From positions 2,454 through 8,851 of the forward strand of contig DJLG01000143.1 in the NCBI GenBank assembly GCA_002434915.1: a stretch of 6,398 nt of DNA, written 5' to 3'. Source of the DNA: Proteobacteria bacterium UBA6522. Its GTDB lineage: Bacteria; Pseudomonadota; Gammaproteobacteria; Steroidobacterales; Rariloculaceae. Of this stretch, positions 1-6,230 are shown piece by piece. The notes beneath the pieces are model-generated. The model did no database searches, had not been told where the DNA came from, and was given only the letters and a program-made list of their open reading frames with translations. The translations under genes and the position numbers were made by a program. The first letter of the stretch is position 1. Each line of letters begins with the position of its first letter.

Positions 1-572
1 GCCACATAAATATCACCATTATCTTGGTCAACTGCGACATCAGCTGGAAAGAAAAATCCTTGTTGACTGGAATTAAGAGGTTCTCTATCGATTGTATTAT
101 CTGCCGCCCTAATTGCAGCTCCATCATATGTGTCTACAACGCCTCGTGATCCTATCTGAACAAGTAGCTCGCCTGTATGGCTATATTTTTGAGCAATACC
201 GTCATTATTGCCAACAACCCATACATTATCATTGGAGTCAAAGCTACACCCATGAATATTTTTTGGAACTACATCTGTCTCTCCCCAATAGCTCACTAGA
301 TTACCTTCAGAGTCAAATAACATCATAGGAGCGGCTGGAGTAGATGTTTCTGTTTCCTCTAAGGTAATGTTCTGCCGGTCTACTACCATGATATTTCCGT
401 GGGAGTCTATGCAGGGGTGTCCAAGGGCAGCATTTACCCAACCTTCGGGAAGCGGTTTGGGCCAGGTTGGGTCCACCTGAAACTCAAGCGTTTCCTGGGC
501 TAAGAGAGAACTAAAAACCAAAGAAAGGCAGAGGAAGAAGAATCTTGTTAAGTTTATAGAAAACAATACCAT
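1..572 (-). CDS. Exported NHL-repeat / six-bladed beta-propeller protein, 5' part (3' end outside window)
   Basis: The frame reads from the ATG at 572 to the left edge without a stop, giving 190 complete codons, so the C-terminal part is missing. Residues 1-24 form a Sec signal peptide (MVLF, then a hydrophobic stretch, ending SSLLA before QE), so the product should be exported to the periplasm or surface. The mature protein opens with VDPTWPKPLPEGW. It then shows repeated propeller-strand motifs: GHPCIDSHGNIMVVDR, MLFDSEGNLVSYWG, HGCSFDSNDNVWVVG and FPADVAVDQDNGDIYVA. These match NHL-repeat proteins related to peptidylglycine alpha-hydroxyglycine amidating lyase, which usually run to roughly 350-400 residues. 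Function is uncertain: the fold supports ligand binding or a lyase, but no catalytic residue can be assigned in this fragment. The start is chosen on the signal peptide; no convincing Shine-Dalgarno precedes it. It is transcribed divergently from the hydrolase at 778. Confidence 0.85.
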   Translation of the reverse strand, partial: MVLFSINLTRFFFLCLSLVFSSLLAQETLEFQVDPTWPKPLPEGWVNAALGHPCIDSHGNIMVVDRQNITLEETETSTPAAPMMLFDSEGNLVSYWGETDVVPKNIHGCSFDSNDNVWVVGNNDGIAQKYSHTGELLVQIGSRGVVDTYDGAAIRAADNTIDREPLNSSQQGFFFPADVAVDQDNGDIYV

Positions 573-615
573 AGAGTTTTTTTAGAGATAGTTTCTTATT
601 CTAGTTTTCTGAAAT

Positions 616-621
616 ATTGTA
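616..621 (-). promoter_or_regulatory. Possible -10 element for the leftward NHL gene
   Basis: On the minus strand this reads TACAAT, five of six matches to TATAAT, 44 bases upstream of the ATG at 572. No good -35 box lies 16-18 bases further upstream. A second candidate, TAGAAT, lies at 598-603. The region is AT-rich, so either could occur by chance. Confidence 0.2.
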
Positions 622-693
622 ACATGTAGTAAAACGAATCTGCTTTACTCGTCCCAGGTTTTTTTTATGGTATCTAATCGTGCTATTTTTTTA

Positions 694-721
694 TTGAGGG
701 TGCACGTTGTTATCATATAAG
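694..721 (+). promoter_or_regulatory. Candidate sigma70-type promoter for the hydrolase-amidohydrolase pair
   Basis: TTGAGG (694-699, four of six matches to TTGACA) is separated by 16 bases from TATAAG (716-721, five of six matches to TATAAT). This predicts a transcript start near 728 and a leader of about 50 bases before the ATG at 778. It is the best-matched promoter seen in the 205-bp divergent region. It is a by-eye call in AT-rich sequence. Confidence 0.45.
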
Positions 722-762
722 AATTAGTATCTTCTTTTCTCTGCTATTAAAACAGCTTAAAC

Positions 763-768
763 AAGGAG
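763..768 (+). promoter_or_regulatory. Shine-Dalgarno for the alpha/beta hydrolase
   Basis: AAGGAG lies 9 bases before the ATG at 778. It is a near-perfect anti-16S match, fixes the start codon, and supports a bacterial origin. Confidence 0.8.
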
Positions 769-777
769 TTTGGTTTA

Positions 778-1794
778 ATGCGTATTAGTTTCATAGTAAT
801 TATCTTGGGTCTTTTATCTGCCCTAGCTTCAGCTCAAGAAAATAGAAGCGTTGATCCTTCATGGCTGTTTGTGCCGGAATCTATAGAAAGCGAAGAACTA
901 GTGATTGTTGAACCTGTTATGGGTTCGAATATACCTGTTGAATTACACTTTGTTGAAATGCTTGATGGTGTTTACTCGCCAATAGGTTATAGAAAACCGT
1001 TAGGCGATGGTCCTTTCCCGACGATTGTTTTTGCACATATGAACGGTGGTTATGGATTGCGTTGGATACGAGAGTGGACCCAGTATGGTAGTGGCACTCT
1101 CGAAGCCTTTCTTGAAGCAGGGTATGCTGTGGTATGGATGCGCTATAGAGCAGAAGTTGATACGCCTTATGGGTCAGAGCTTACAGTTCGCGAATTTCAG
1201 GGGAGAGATCGTTGGAGTAGAGGGCCACTAGAGTATGAGGATGCCATTGAAATTTTAGAATATGTAAAGGGCTTGCCAGCTGTAGATCCGGATAGACTTG
1301 GTTGGCTTGGTGTTAGTCATGGCGGGGAAATGCTTTTAAAGATTGCTTCAGAGTATCAAGGGTTGCGTGCGGGTGTAGCGAGTGAACCAGCGGCGATGGA
1401 TTATCTTGCTACTCTTCCTCAAGATTCTTCTTTGTCACCCACAGTCCCACAACCAGAGACAATGGAGGAGAATTCTCAAGGAATGCAGGCAGCAGCAGTG
1501 GAATATCTTAGAAACCGGATCGATATGGAACAAGCCATGAGTCGTATTAATGAAATCGAAATGCCTATTTTTGTCGTGGGCAGAGACCGAGATCATAACC
1601 AAGCTACATTCCGTCTGGCCTATGACCTTATGAGCGAGGCAGGAAAAACTACGCAGTGGAAATCATATGATCATAACCACCATGGGTTTATATTTGTTCA
1701 GCGTGATTCGGAAGGAGTCTATGAACCTGATGCTATTCAGCAACTTGTTTTATCAGATACGATTAGTTTTTTTGATGGTTATATGAAGAATTAG
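778..1794 (+). CDS. Secreted alpha/beta hydrolase, dienelactone hydrolase / prolyl-oligopeptidase-like
   Basis: This is a 338-residue serine hydrolase. Residues 1-19 form a Sec signal peptide (MRISFIVIILGLLSALASA) with cleavage before QEN, so it acts outside the cytoplasm. The alpha/beta-hydrolase core is clear. An oxyanion-type loop AHMNGGYG lies near 86-93, and the VVWMRYR strand near 118-124. The nucleophile elbow GVSHG (178-182) makes Ser180 the nucleophile. A late strand ending VVGRDRDHN supplies the acid (Asp270 or Asp272). YDHNHHGF (297-304) supplies the catalytic histidine, most likely His302. The fold places it near dienelactone hydrolases and S9 peptidases. Substrate is unknown: an ester or peptide bond is plausible, but sequence alone does not choose. 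It is followed after 91 bases by the amidohydrolase, and the two are probably co-transcribed. The mature N-terminus carries VDPSW, resembling the VDPTW of the divergent NHL protein. Confidence 0.88.
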   Translation: MRISFIVIILGLLSALASAQENRSVDPSWLFVPESIESEELVIVEPVMGSNIPVELHFVEMLDGVYSPIGYRKPLGDGPFPTIVFAHMNGGYGLRWIREWTQYGSGTLEAFLEAGYAVVWMRYRAEVDTPYGSELTVREFQGRDRWSRGPLEYEDAIEILEYVKGLPAVDPDRLGWLGVSHGGEMLLKIASEYQGLRAGVASEPAAMDYLATLPQDSSLSPTVPQPETMEENSQGMQAAAVEYLRNRIDMEQAMSRINEIEMPIFVVGRDRDHNQATFRLAYDLMSEAGKTTQWKSYDHNHHGFIFVQRDSEGVYEPDAIQQLVLSDTISFFDGYMKN

Positions 1795-1874
1795 TGATCT
1801 ATCTAAAATAAGCAAATAATTTCAAGATTAAATTTAGTAAGGATGCTCTAAATAGATGAGGGCTTCTCATACAT

Positions 1875-1879
1875 GGAGG
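1875..1879 (+). promoter_or_regulatory. Shine-Dalgarno that selects the inner start of the amidohydrolase
   Basis: GGAGG sits 6 bases before the in-frame ATG at 1886. The ATG at 1856, ten codons upstream in the same frame, has only a weak AAGGA about 13 bases before it. The site therefore argues for translation from 1886. The ATG at 1881 is out of frame. Confidence 0.6.
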
Positions 1880-1885
1880 AATGAA

Positions 1886-2965
1886 ATGTTCTATAGATGT
1901 AGTCCCACATCGGATGCGACCACAGCAGGACCTAGTAAAATTATAGCAAGCTCTGGTAAACGGGCGTTTACTGTTGATTTACATTGCCATATGTTTGTTC
2001 CTAAGGCAGCAACAGCTGTTGCCGAGGCTTTTGATATGGAAACAGATGGGTTGCATCGTTTTTCTAATGAAGCAACTCGTGAGGTTAATGCCAAACAAGC
2101 CGGAGAAATAAAAGAACAGCTTACCGATGTGGACAGACGTCTTTTAGACATGGATCAGATGGGGATTGATATCCAAGCAATTTCCCCAGTTCCGCTTCAG
2201 TATTATTACGCTCTTGACGCAGATTTGGGGAGAGAGTCTTCAAGGCTTATAAATGATGAAATAGCTGAAGTTGTTGCTGCCCATCCTGATCGATTTGTTG
2301 GTCTTGGTAATTTGCCAATGCAGGACCCCGAAATGGCAGTTGCCGAGCTTGAACGTGTTGTTAATGAATTGGATTTTAGAGGTATAGAACTTTCTACTAA
2401 TGTGAATGGTGATGAGTTATCCAATGATCGGTTTAAGAAAATATTTGCTAAAGCAGAAGAGCTAGATGTATTGGTTTTTTTACATCCTAATGGTTTCTCA
2501 GACGGTAATAGGCTCACAGACCACTACTTTATAAATGTCATTGGAAACCCACTAGATACTACGGTTGCTGTCCACCATTTAATTTTTGATGGAGTACTAG
2601 ATCGTCACCCAAATCTTAAGGTTTGTGTTGCCCATGGTGGCGGCTACTTATCTGCATACTCTGGTCGTATTGATCATGCTCATGGAGCAAGAGAGGATTG
2701 TTGTCGAGAAATAAAGAATTCACCTACTAGTTATTTAAGAAAGCTTTATTTCGATACGGTTGTATTTACGGATCATCAGCTTGAGTATCTAACCCAATTA
2801 TATGGGAGTGATCATATTGTTCTGGGTACTGATTACCCGTTCGATATGGGAATGGATGATCCAGTGGGTTTCGTTAATGATACAGCTGCACTTACATCAG
2901 GTGATAAAGCAGCGATAGTTGGTGGAAATGCTGCTAGGTTACTAAAAATTTCACCGGTTAGGTGA
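1886..2965 (+). CDS. ACMSD-like amidohydrolase (amidohydrolase_2 family; decarboxylase or hydrolase)
   Basis: A cytoplasmic TIM-barrel metal enzyme of 359 residues from this start (369 from the ATG at 1856). Numbering from 1886, the metal ligands are visible in the family order: HCH at 33-35 in VDLHCHMF, His200 in FLHPNGF, His250 in VAHGGGYLSA, and Asp316 in LGTDYPFDMG. The segment GLGNLPMQDPEMAVAELERV and the AHGGG...GRIDH stretch closely follow alpha-amino-beta-carboxymuconate-semialdehyde decarboxylase (ACMSD), including Arg261 at the position of the arginine that reaches the partner active site in the ACMSD dimer. The equivalent of the other substrate arginine (Arg47 in human ACMSD) is not obvious, and the tryptophan after HP is Asn here. 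The substrate is therefore probably different; gamma-resorcylate decarboxylase and oxalomesaconate hydratase belong to the same superfamily. About 29 residues precede the barrel. No kynurenine-pathway neighbours are present. Confidence 0.88.
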   Translation: MFYRCSPTSDATTAGPSKIIASSGKRAFTVDLHCHMFVPKAATAVAEAFDMETDGLHRFSNEATREVNAKQAGEIKEQLTDVDRRLLDMDQMGIDIQAISPVPLQYYYALDADLGRESSRLINDEIAEVVAAHPDRFVGLGNLPMQDPEMAVAELERVVNELDFRGIELSTNVNGDELSNDRFKKIFAKAEELDVLVFLHPNGFSDGNRLTDHYFINVIGNPLDTTVAVHHLIFDGVLDRHPNLKVCVAHGGGYLSAYSGRIDHAHGAREDCCREIKNSPTSYLRKLYFDTVVFTDHQLEYLTQLYGSDHIVLGTDYPFDMGMDDPVGFVNDTAALTSGDKAAIVGGNAARLLKISPVR

Positions 2966-2966
2966 A
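2950..2966 (-). terminator. Small hairpin with T-run at the convergent stop codons
   Basis: TTCACC (2950-2955) and GGTGAA (2961-2966) form a perfect 6-bp inverted repeat with a 5-base loop. Read leftward, the stem is followed at once by ATTTTTA (2949-2943), the layout of a weak intrinsic terminator for the GAPDH-PGK-TatT operon. Read rightward, the nearest T-run starts about 13 bases past the stem, so it is a poor terminator for the amidohydrolase. Both genes' stop codons lie within it. Confidence 0.4.
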
Positions 2967-3851
2967 CCAGGAATCGACATTTTTTAGCATGATTTGAGCT
3001 TGACGTATATATTCGCAAGAATTAGGGAACGGAGCGTCTGAGTCTCTTGGGTCCATATTAGCAATTATATTGAGGTCACTAACAAACCCTTCTCGGTCTT
3101 TAAGCTTTGTTCTATAGACGCGTGCTCTCATGTAGTAGTTGTTTACCCATAACGGTCCAATTTCTATAGCTTTTGTAAATTCTTCTCCCGCCTTTTCCAT
3201 ATTGCCACCAAGCCAGACAGGTAACTGGCAAAGGGTGAGGGCGCGGTCATAGTGAGGGTGTCCTCCAGCCCAGGTATCATCAAGTTCAATCATTCGTTCT
3301 ATAAAAGCTTTAGATCGATTGATCCAATGAAAGTTTATTATTTTTCCTGGCTGATTTAGTTCTGTAAGAAACATAGAAAAAATCCCCAAAAAATAGTAAT
3401 GAAGAGCAGGAAGTTCCCGTTTGCTTAAAACTTTTGTTGCATGCCAAGGTGCATTATTACTATCAATAAGGTTCTTAAACTTTTGATTGGTATAGAGTGC
3501 TCTTTCTGCAAGTTGTATTGACTGAATGTAACTAGCACGTCGTGCGTGAACGCTAGAAGCATAGATTTGACCATGAAAACGAGTATTACGACTAAGTTTC
3601 CATAGTGTTTCAAAATCAAGCGGATCAATACCAAGAATTTTTTTCTGAATATCTAATACTTCTTGAAATTTTTCAGGAGTATTTGCTTGTGTGGTAAGTA
3701 AATTTGCCTGGTCGGTAAGGGTTTTTATATTACCCTTGAGTATTGGAAGGGGTATTTTTTTCCATCCTTTCTCCCATGATAATAGTTGAGTATTTATGTA
3801 GTACCCGAGCCCTATTGAGAAGGCAAATAATAATATGAGAGATATAAAAAT
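2958..3851 (-). CDS. TRAP-transporter TatT-component-like TPR protein without a standard start codon
   Basis: The frame is open from just after a TAA at 3858-3860 to the TAA at 2958-2960. Counting from ATT at 3851 gives 297 residues. Residues 2-19 are a hydrophobic signal or anchor (FISLILLFAFSIGLGYYI), so the rest should be periplasmic. The body is helical and TPR-like and follows the TatT pattern: RRASYIQSIQLAERAL near 104-119, LPALHYYFLG, then WINRSKAFIERMIELDDTW, a LGGNMEKAGEEFTKAIEIGP repeat, and KLKDREGFVSDLNII near the end. Length is normal for the family. TatT proteins associate with TRAP solute-binding proteins, but no TRAP genes are visible here. No ATG, GTG or TTG occurs before codon 155 (TTG at 3389), which would remove half the family domain. 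ATT at 3851, 21 bases after the PGK stop and 11 bases after a weak AAGAG, is the best candidate start. A base error or a damaged gene is also possible. Confidence 0.7.
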   Translation of the reverse strand: MFISLILLFAFSIGLGYYINTQLLSWEKGWKKIPLPILKGNIKTLTDQANLLTTQANTPEKFQEVLDIQKKILGIDPLDFETLWKLSRNTRFHGQIYASSVHARRASYIQSIQLAERALYTNQKFKNLIDSNNAPWHATKVLSKRELPALHYYFLGIFSMFLTELNQPGKIINFHWINRSKAFIERMIELDDTWAGGHPHYDRALTLCQLPVWLGGNMEKAGEEFTKAIEIGPLWVNNYYMRARVYRTKLKDREGFVSDLNIIANMDPRDSDAPFPNSCEYIRQAQIMLKNVDSWFT

Positions 3852-3872
3852 AGTTTTTTACGCTCTTGGTTA

Positions 3873-5132
3873 TTAGCAGATGCTATCTCTCTTGAACGCC
3901 TTTTCTAAGGAATTAATAAGTGGTAACTGTTGCCCTGATAGGTATTGAATCATGGCGCCTCCACCGGTACACACATAATCAATATTTTTCAGGTCTATAA
4001 ATTTTGTCGCAGCGGTAACTGTGTCTCCACCGCCTATTACTGTAAAACCATCTGCAGCAGCTATTGTCTTTAGTAATTTTCTTGTACCTGTTGAAAATTC
4101 TGGCTCCTCATAAACGCCAGGCGGTCCATTCACAAATAAAGTACGAGCTTTCTTAATCACTGCTCTATAGTGTTCGATTGTGTGTGAGCCTATGTCTTTA
4201 AACATATGTTCAGCAGGGAGTTTTTTAGTGAGAATTTCCTGACGTTTTCCATCTTTACAGTAAGCTAAGTCAACTGGAACGCTAATTTTTTCTCCATAAT
4301 CTTGTAAGTATTTTTTTGCGTATTCAATAAAGATATCAAGTTGCCTGTTTTTTAGAAATTGCTCTTTAATGCTGCCAAGATTGAATCCTGAAGCTATTAA
4401 CATGATCTCTCCAGTGATACCACAGGTAAGAATATGGTCTGCTGACCCGGAGGAAAGCACCTCTTTCATCATGCCGAACGCGTCTGAGATTTTAGCCCCA
4501 CCGACAACAAAGACTGATGGTCTTTCAGGGTTCTGCATAACCTTGTTTAGGTTAGTGATTTCTTCATATAAAAGTATGCCTGCGGCAGAAGGCTTCAGTT
4601 CTTGAAATGCAACCATAGATGGAGAATTACGGTGTGCTGTTGCAAAAGCATCATTTACATAGATATCAATCAAAGGTGCGAGACCACGAATCAAGTGCGT
4701 TTGAAGCATCTCTTGTGCGTTTAGTTTGACTGTATTCTCAAATGTTGAAACCTCTTCGCTAAGGTATCTAAGGTTTCCTAGTAAAACAGCTTCTCCAGAT
4801 TGTAATTTTTTTATTTGGTTTTGTGCCTCTGGTCCAGCTACATCATCAACATAATGCACTGTGATACCAAGATACAGGGAAAGCTTTTCTGCATGCTCAT
4901 ACAGGGGTATTAGGTTTTGATAATCTAAGGTATCGCCTTGATGAGCAATAATAGCTAGCTTAGCGCCATTATCGATTAACGCTTTTATTGTAGGTATACT
5001 TTTTTGAATTCTATTTTCATTTATTATTTTCTTCGTTTTAACGTCTATTGGTGAGTTAATATCAACTCTCAGTAGTACGGTCTTATTGAAATAATCAAAC
5101 TGATCTATGCTTATTAGATTAGATATGCGCAT
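3873..5132 (-). CDS. pgk: Archaeal-type phosphoglycerate kinase
   Basis: A cytoplasmic enzyme of 419 residues that interconverts 1,3-bisphosphoglycerate + ADP and 3-phosphoglycerate + ATP. The N-domain shows LLRVDINSPID (Asp24, Asn26), NENRI (Arg41), AHQG (63-66, His64), NLRY (Arg122) and VNDAFATAHR (159-168, Arg168). The C-domain shows GGAKISD (Lys214), a GPPGVYEEPEF loop (336-346) and the GGGD nucleotide-phosphate loop (367-370), then a TGGGA...LPLI ending. AHQG in place of bacterial SHLG, DDVAGPEA and the overall length mark it as archaeal-type. One contact is missing: the HxxR arginine (Arg65 in yeast numbering) is Asp67. Gly119 also replaces the usual Glu of LENxR. It lies 64 bases downstream of GAPDH-II and 21 bases before the TatT-like frame, so probably in one operon. 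No clear Shine-Dalgarno precedes the ATG. Family assignment is firm; retention of the standard substrate is likely but not certain. Confidence 0.92.
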   Translation of the reverse strand: MRISNLISIDQFDYFNKTVLLRVDINSPIDVKTKKIINENRIQKSIPTIKALIDNGAKLAIIAHQGDTLDYQNLIPLYEHAEKLSLYLGITVHYVDDVAGPEAQNQIKKLQSGEAVLLGNLRYLSEEVSTFENTVKLNAQEMLQTHLIRGLAPLIDIYVNDAFATAHRNSPSMVAFQELKPSAAGILLYEEITNLNKVMQNPERPSVFVVGGAKISDAFGMMKEVLSSGSADHILTCGITGEIMLIASGFNLGSIKEQFLKNRQLDIFIEYAKKYLQDYGEKISVPVDLAYCKDGKRQEILTKKLPAEHMFKDIGSHTIEHYRAVIKKARTLFVNGPPGVYEEPEFSTGTRKLLKTIAAADGFTVIGGGDTVTAATKFIDLKNIDYVCTGGGAMIQYLSGQQLPLINSLEKAFKRDSIC

Positions 5133-5196
5133 GTAATTAGTCAGATGGTTATTGATGTGTTTTGGGCAACTAAATTATCATCTTTAGATGTTTGTG

Positions 5197-6219
5197 CTAC
5201 TTCCAGTATGGGAGTCCCAGGTATTGGTTAGTTTTTTTAACAGCCTTTAGCCTATCAGTTTCCATTCCCATCGCCGCACGTATAGCATCAATAGATTCTG
5301 GGATTGTGACGGACTCTTGGGGGATATGAATGCCAAACATTATATCTCTACCGGACTTGACTATAGTGTCTTCCCAAACAGGTACCTCATAAATATCTCC
5401 ACGAGGCTTTCCTAAATCCCGGGCATATTTAAAAATTGATGCGTTACCTAGAAATCCTTGTTGTATAGATATGAGTCTAATACGTTCATGCGAGGAAAAA
5501 ATCTTTTTAGCCTGTTCTATTGAAAGATCAGCTTTTGGAGTTGCAAGTACTGAAATAAAATGCCCATGTGTTATAGGTGCATGAACTAACAGTCCTGTGG
5601 CTTCAACGTGCGGCATGATATTCATAAGATCAACGGCTTGATGATTTGGTGCCTTATCTACCTGCAGCGCGTTGACTATACCTCGATGATAGTCTCCAGG
5701 GTCAGCTACACGTCTAACTATGGTTATTGCAACACGTTCTACACCAACTTCTCTATCTAGGCAGTCTATAGTTCGTATCAACCCTGTTGTATTGCAGGAG
5801 GTAAGCTTCAGAAAGTCCTGATTCAAGCCCTCCTCATAATTTGCATAACCATGAAAAAAAACATTAGCAATTTCATCAGTTTCCCCACCTTGAAAAACTG
5901 CTTTATTGCCATGCTTCAGGTATAACTTTTTGTTTTTAGCGCCAATACCACCAGGAGATGCATCTAGGACTATATCTGCTTCTGGGAGTATGTCTGTCAT
6001 AGTGCCGGAAACTGGTATGCTCACTGAATCAAATTTTTTTGCGGCATCATCATTAGCCGCAAAAAGTTTGTAAGGCATACCCTTTTCCCGAAGAGTTTGT
6101 ACAGTGAGCGTAGGGACCGCATCCACGACACCAATGAGTTCCATATCTTTCTGCATCGCTACTCCATCTGCGAGCCTTTGACCAATAACGCCATAACCAG
6201 AAACTAAAACTTTGACCAT
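5197..6219 (-). CDS. gap: Type II (archaeal-type) glyceraldehyde-3-phosphate dehydrogenase
   Basis: A cytoplasmic enzyme of 340 residues, the usual length for archaeal GAPDH, which phosphorylates and oxidises glyceraldehyde-3-phosphate to 1,3-bisphosphoglycerate. The Rossmann loop GYGVIG is at 8-13. DIVLDASPGGIGAKNK (82-97), FQGGETDEIANV and the catalytic SCNTTG (141-146, Cys142) are hallmarks of the type II family and absent from the common bacterial type I enzyme. RRVADP follows (169-174), then a THGH motif (217-220) holding the probable catalytic histidine, and PESIDAIRAA near the end. After beta-2 the sequence is GVVDAVP (Asp33), where archaeal enzymes often have Lys-Thr; an acidic residue here suggests NAD+ rather than NADP+. 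The usual SHHGPD loop reads NHQAVD. GAGG 7 bases upstream fixes the start. It is the first gene of the probable GAPDH-PGK-TatT operon. Confidence 0.92.
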   Translation of the reverse strand: MVKVLVSGYGVIGQRLADGVAMQKDMELIGVVDAVPTLTVQTLREKGMPYKLFAANDDAAKKFDSVSIPVSGTMTDILPEADIVLDASPGGIGAKNKKLYLKHGNKAVFQGGETDEIANVFFHGYANYEEGLNQDFLKLTSCNTTGLIRTIDCLDREVGVERVAITIVRRVADPGDYHRGIVNALQVDKAPNHQAVDLMNIMPHVEATGLLVHAPITHGHFISVLATPKADLSIEQAKKIFSSHERIRLISIQQGFLGNASIFKYARDLGKPRGDIYEVPVWEDTIVKSGRDIMFGIHIPQESVTIPESIDAIRAAMGMETDRLKAVKKTNQYLGLPYWK

Positions 6220-6226
6220 TTTTATG

Positions 6227-6230
6227 CCTC
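6227..6230 (-). promoter_or_regulatory. Shine-Dalgarno for GAPDH-II
   Basis: The minus strand reads GAGG followed by 7 bases and the ATG at 6219, a standard bacterial spacing. The rest of the upstream region, to the window edge at 6398, is AT-rich and holds no gene. TATAAA at 6350-6345 (minus strand) could be a -10 box, but no -35 accompanies it. A 5-bp inverted repeat AGCTA/TAGCT (6295-6310) is too short to call. Confidence 0.65.

Noticed and set aside
113..328. A 71-codon plus-strand frame near the left edge
   Set aside because: It is antisense to the NHL protein, whose frame is supported by a signal peptide and repeat motifs.
1046..1231. A 61-codon plus-strand frame
   Set aside because: It is an alternative frame inside the alpha/beta hydrolase.
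1832..1853. ATTTAG/CTAAAT inverted repeat with a 10-base loop before the amidohydrolase
   Set aside because: The six pairs are almost all A-T and no T-run follows. It is too weak to call a terminator or a translational switch.
2206..2517. A 103-codon minus-strand frame opposite the amidohydrolase
   Set aside because: It is Ser- and Leu-rich and lies antisense to a well-conserved metal-enzyme core. The same holds for the antisense frames at 1891-2151 and 2833-3018.
3425..3634. A 69-codon minus-strand frame starting with ATG
   Set aside because: It lies in another frame of the TatT-like gene, which reads continuously here with family-like sequence. The 69-residue product resembles nothing.
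3858..3875. PGK-TatT fusion by stop-codon readthrough, since both share one frame
   Set aside because: Three in-frame TAA codons (3873-3875, 3870-3872, 3858-3860) separate them, so readthrough is very unlikely.
4369..4605. A 78-codon plus-strand frame
   Set aside because: It is antisense to the PGK catalytic region and has no family resemblance.
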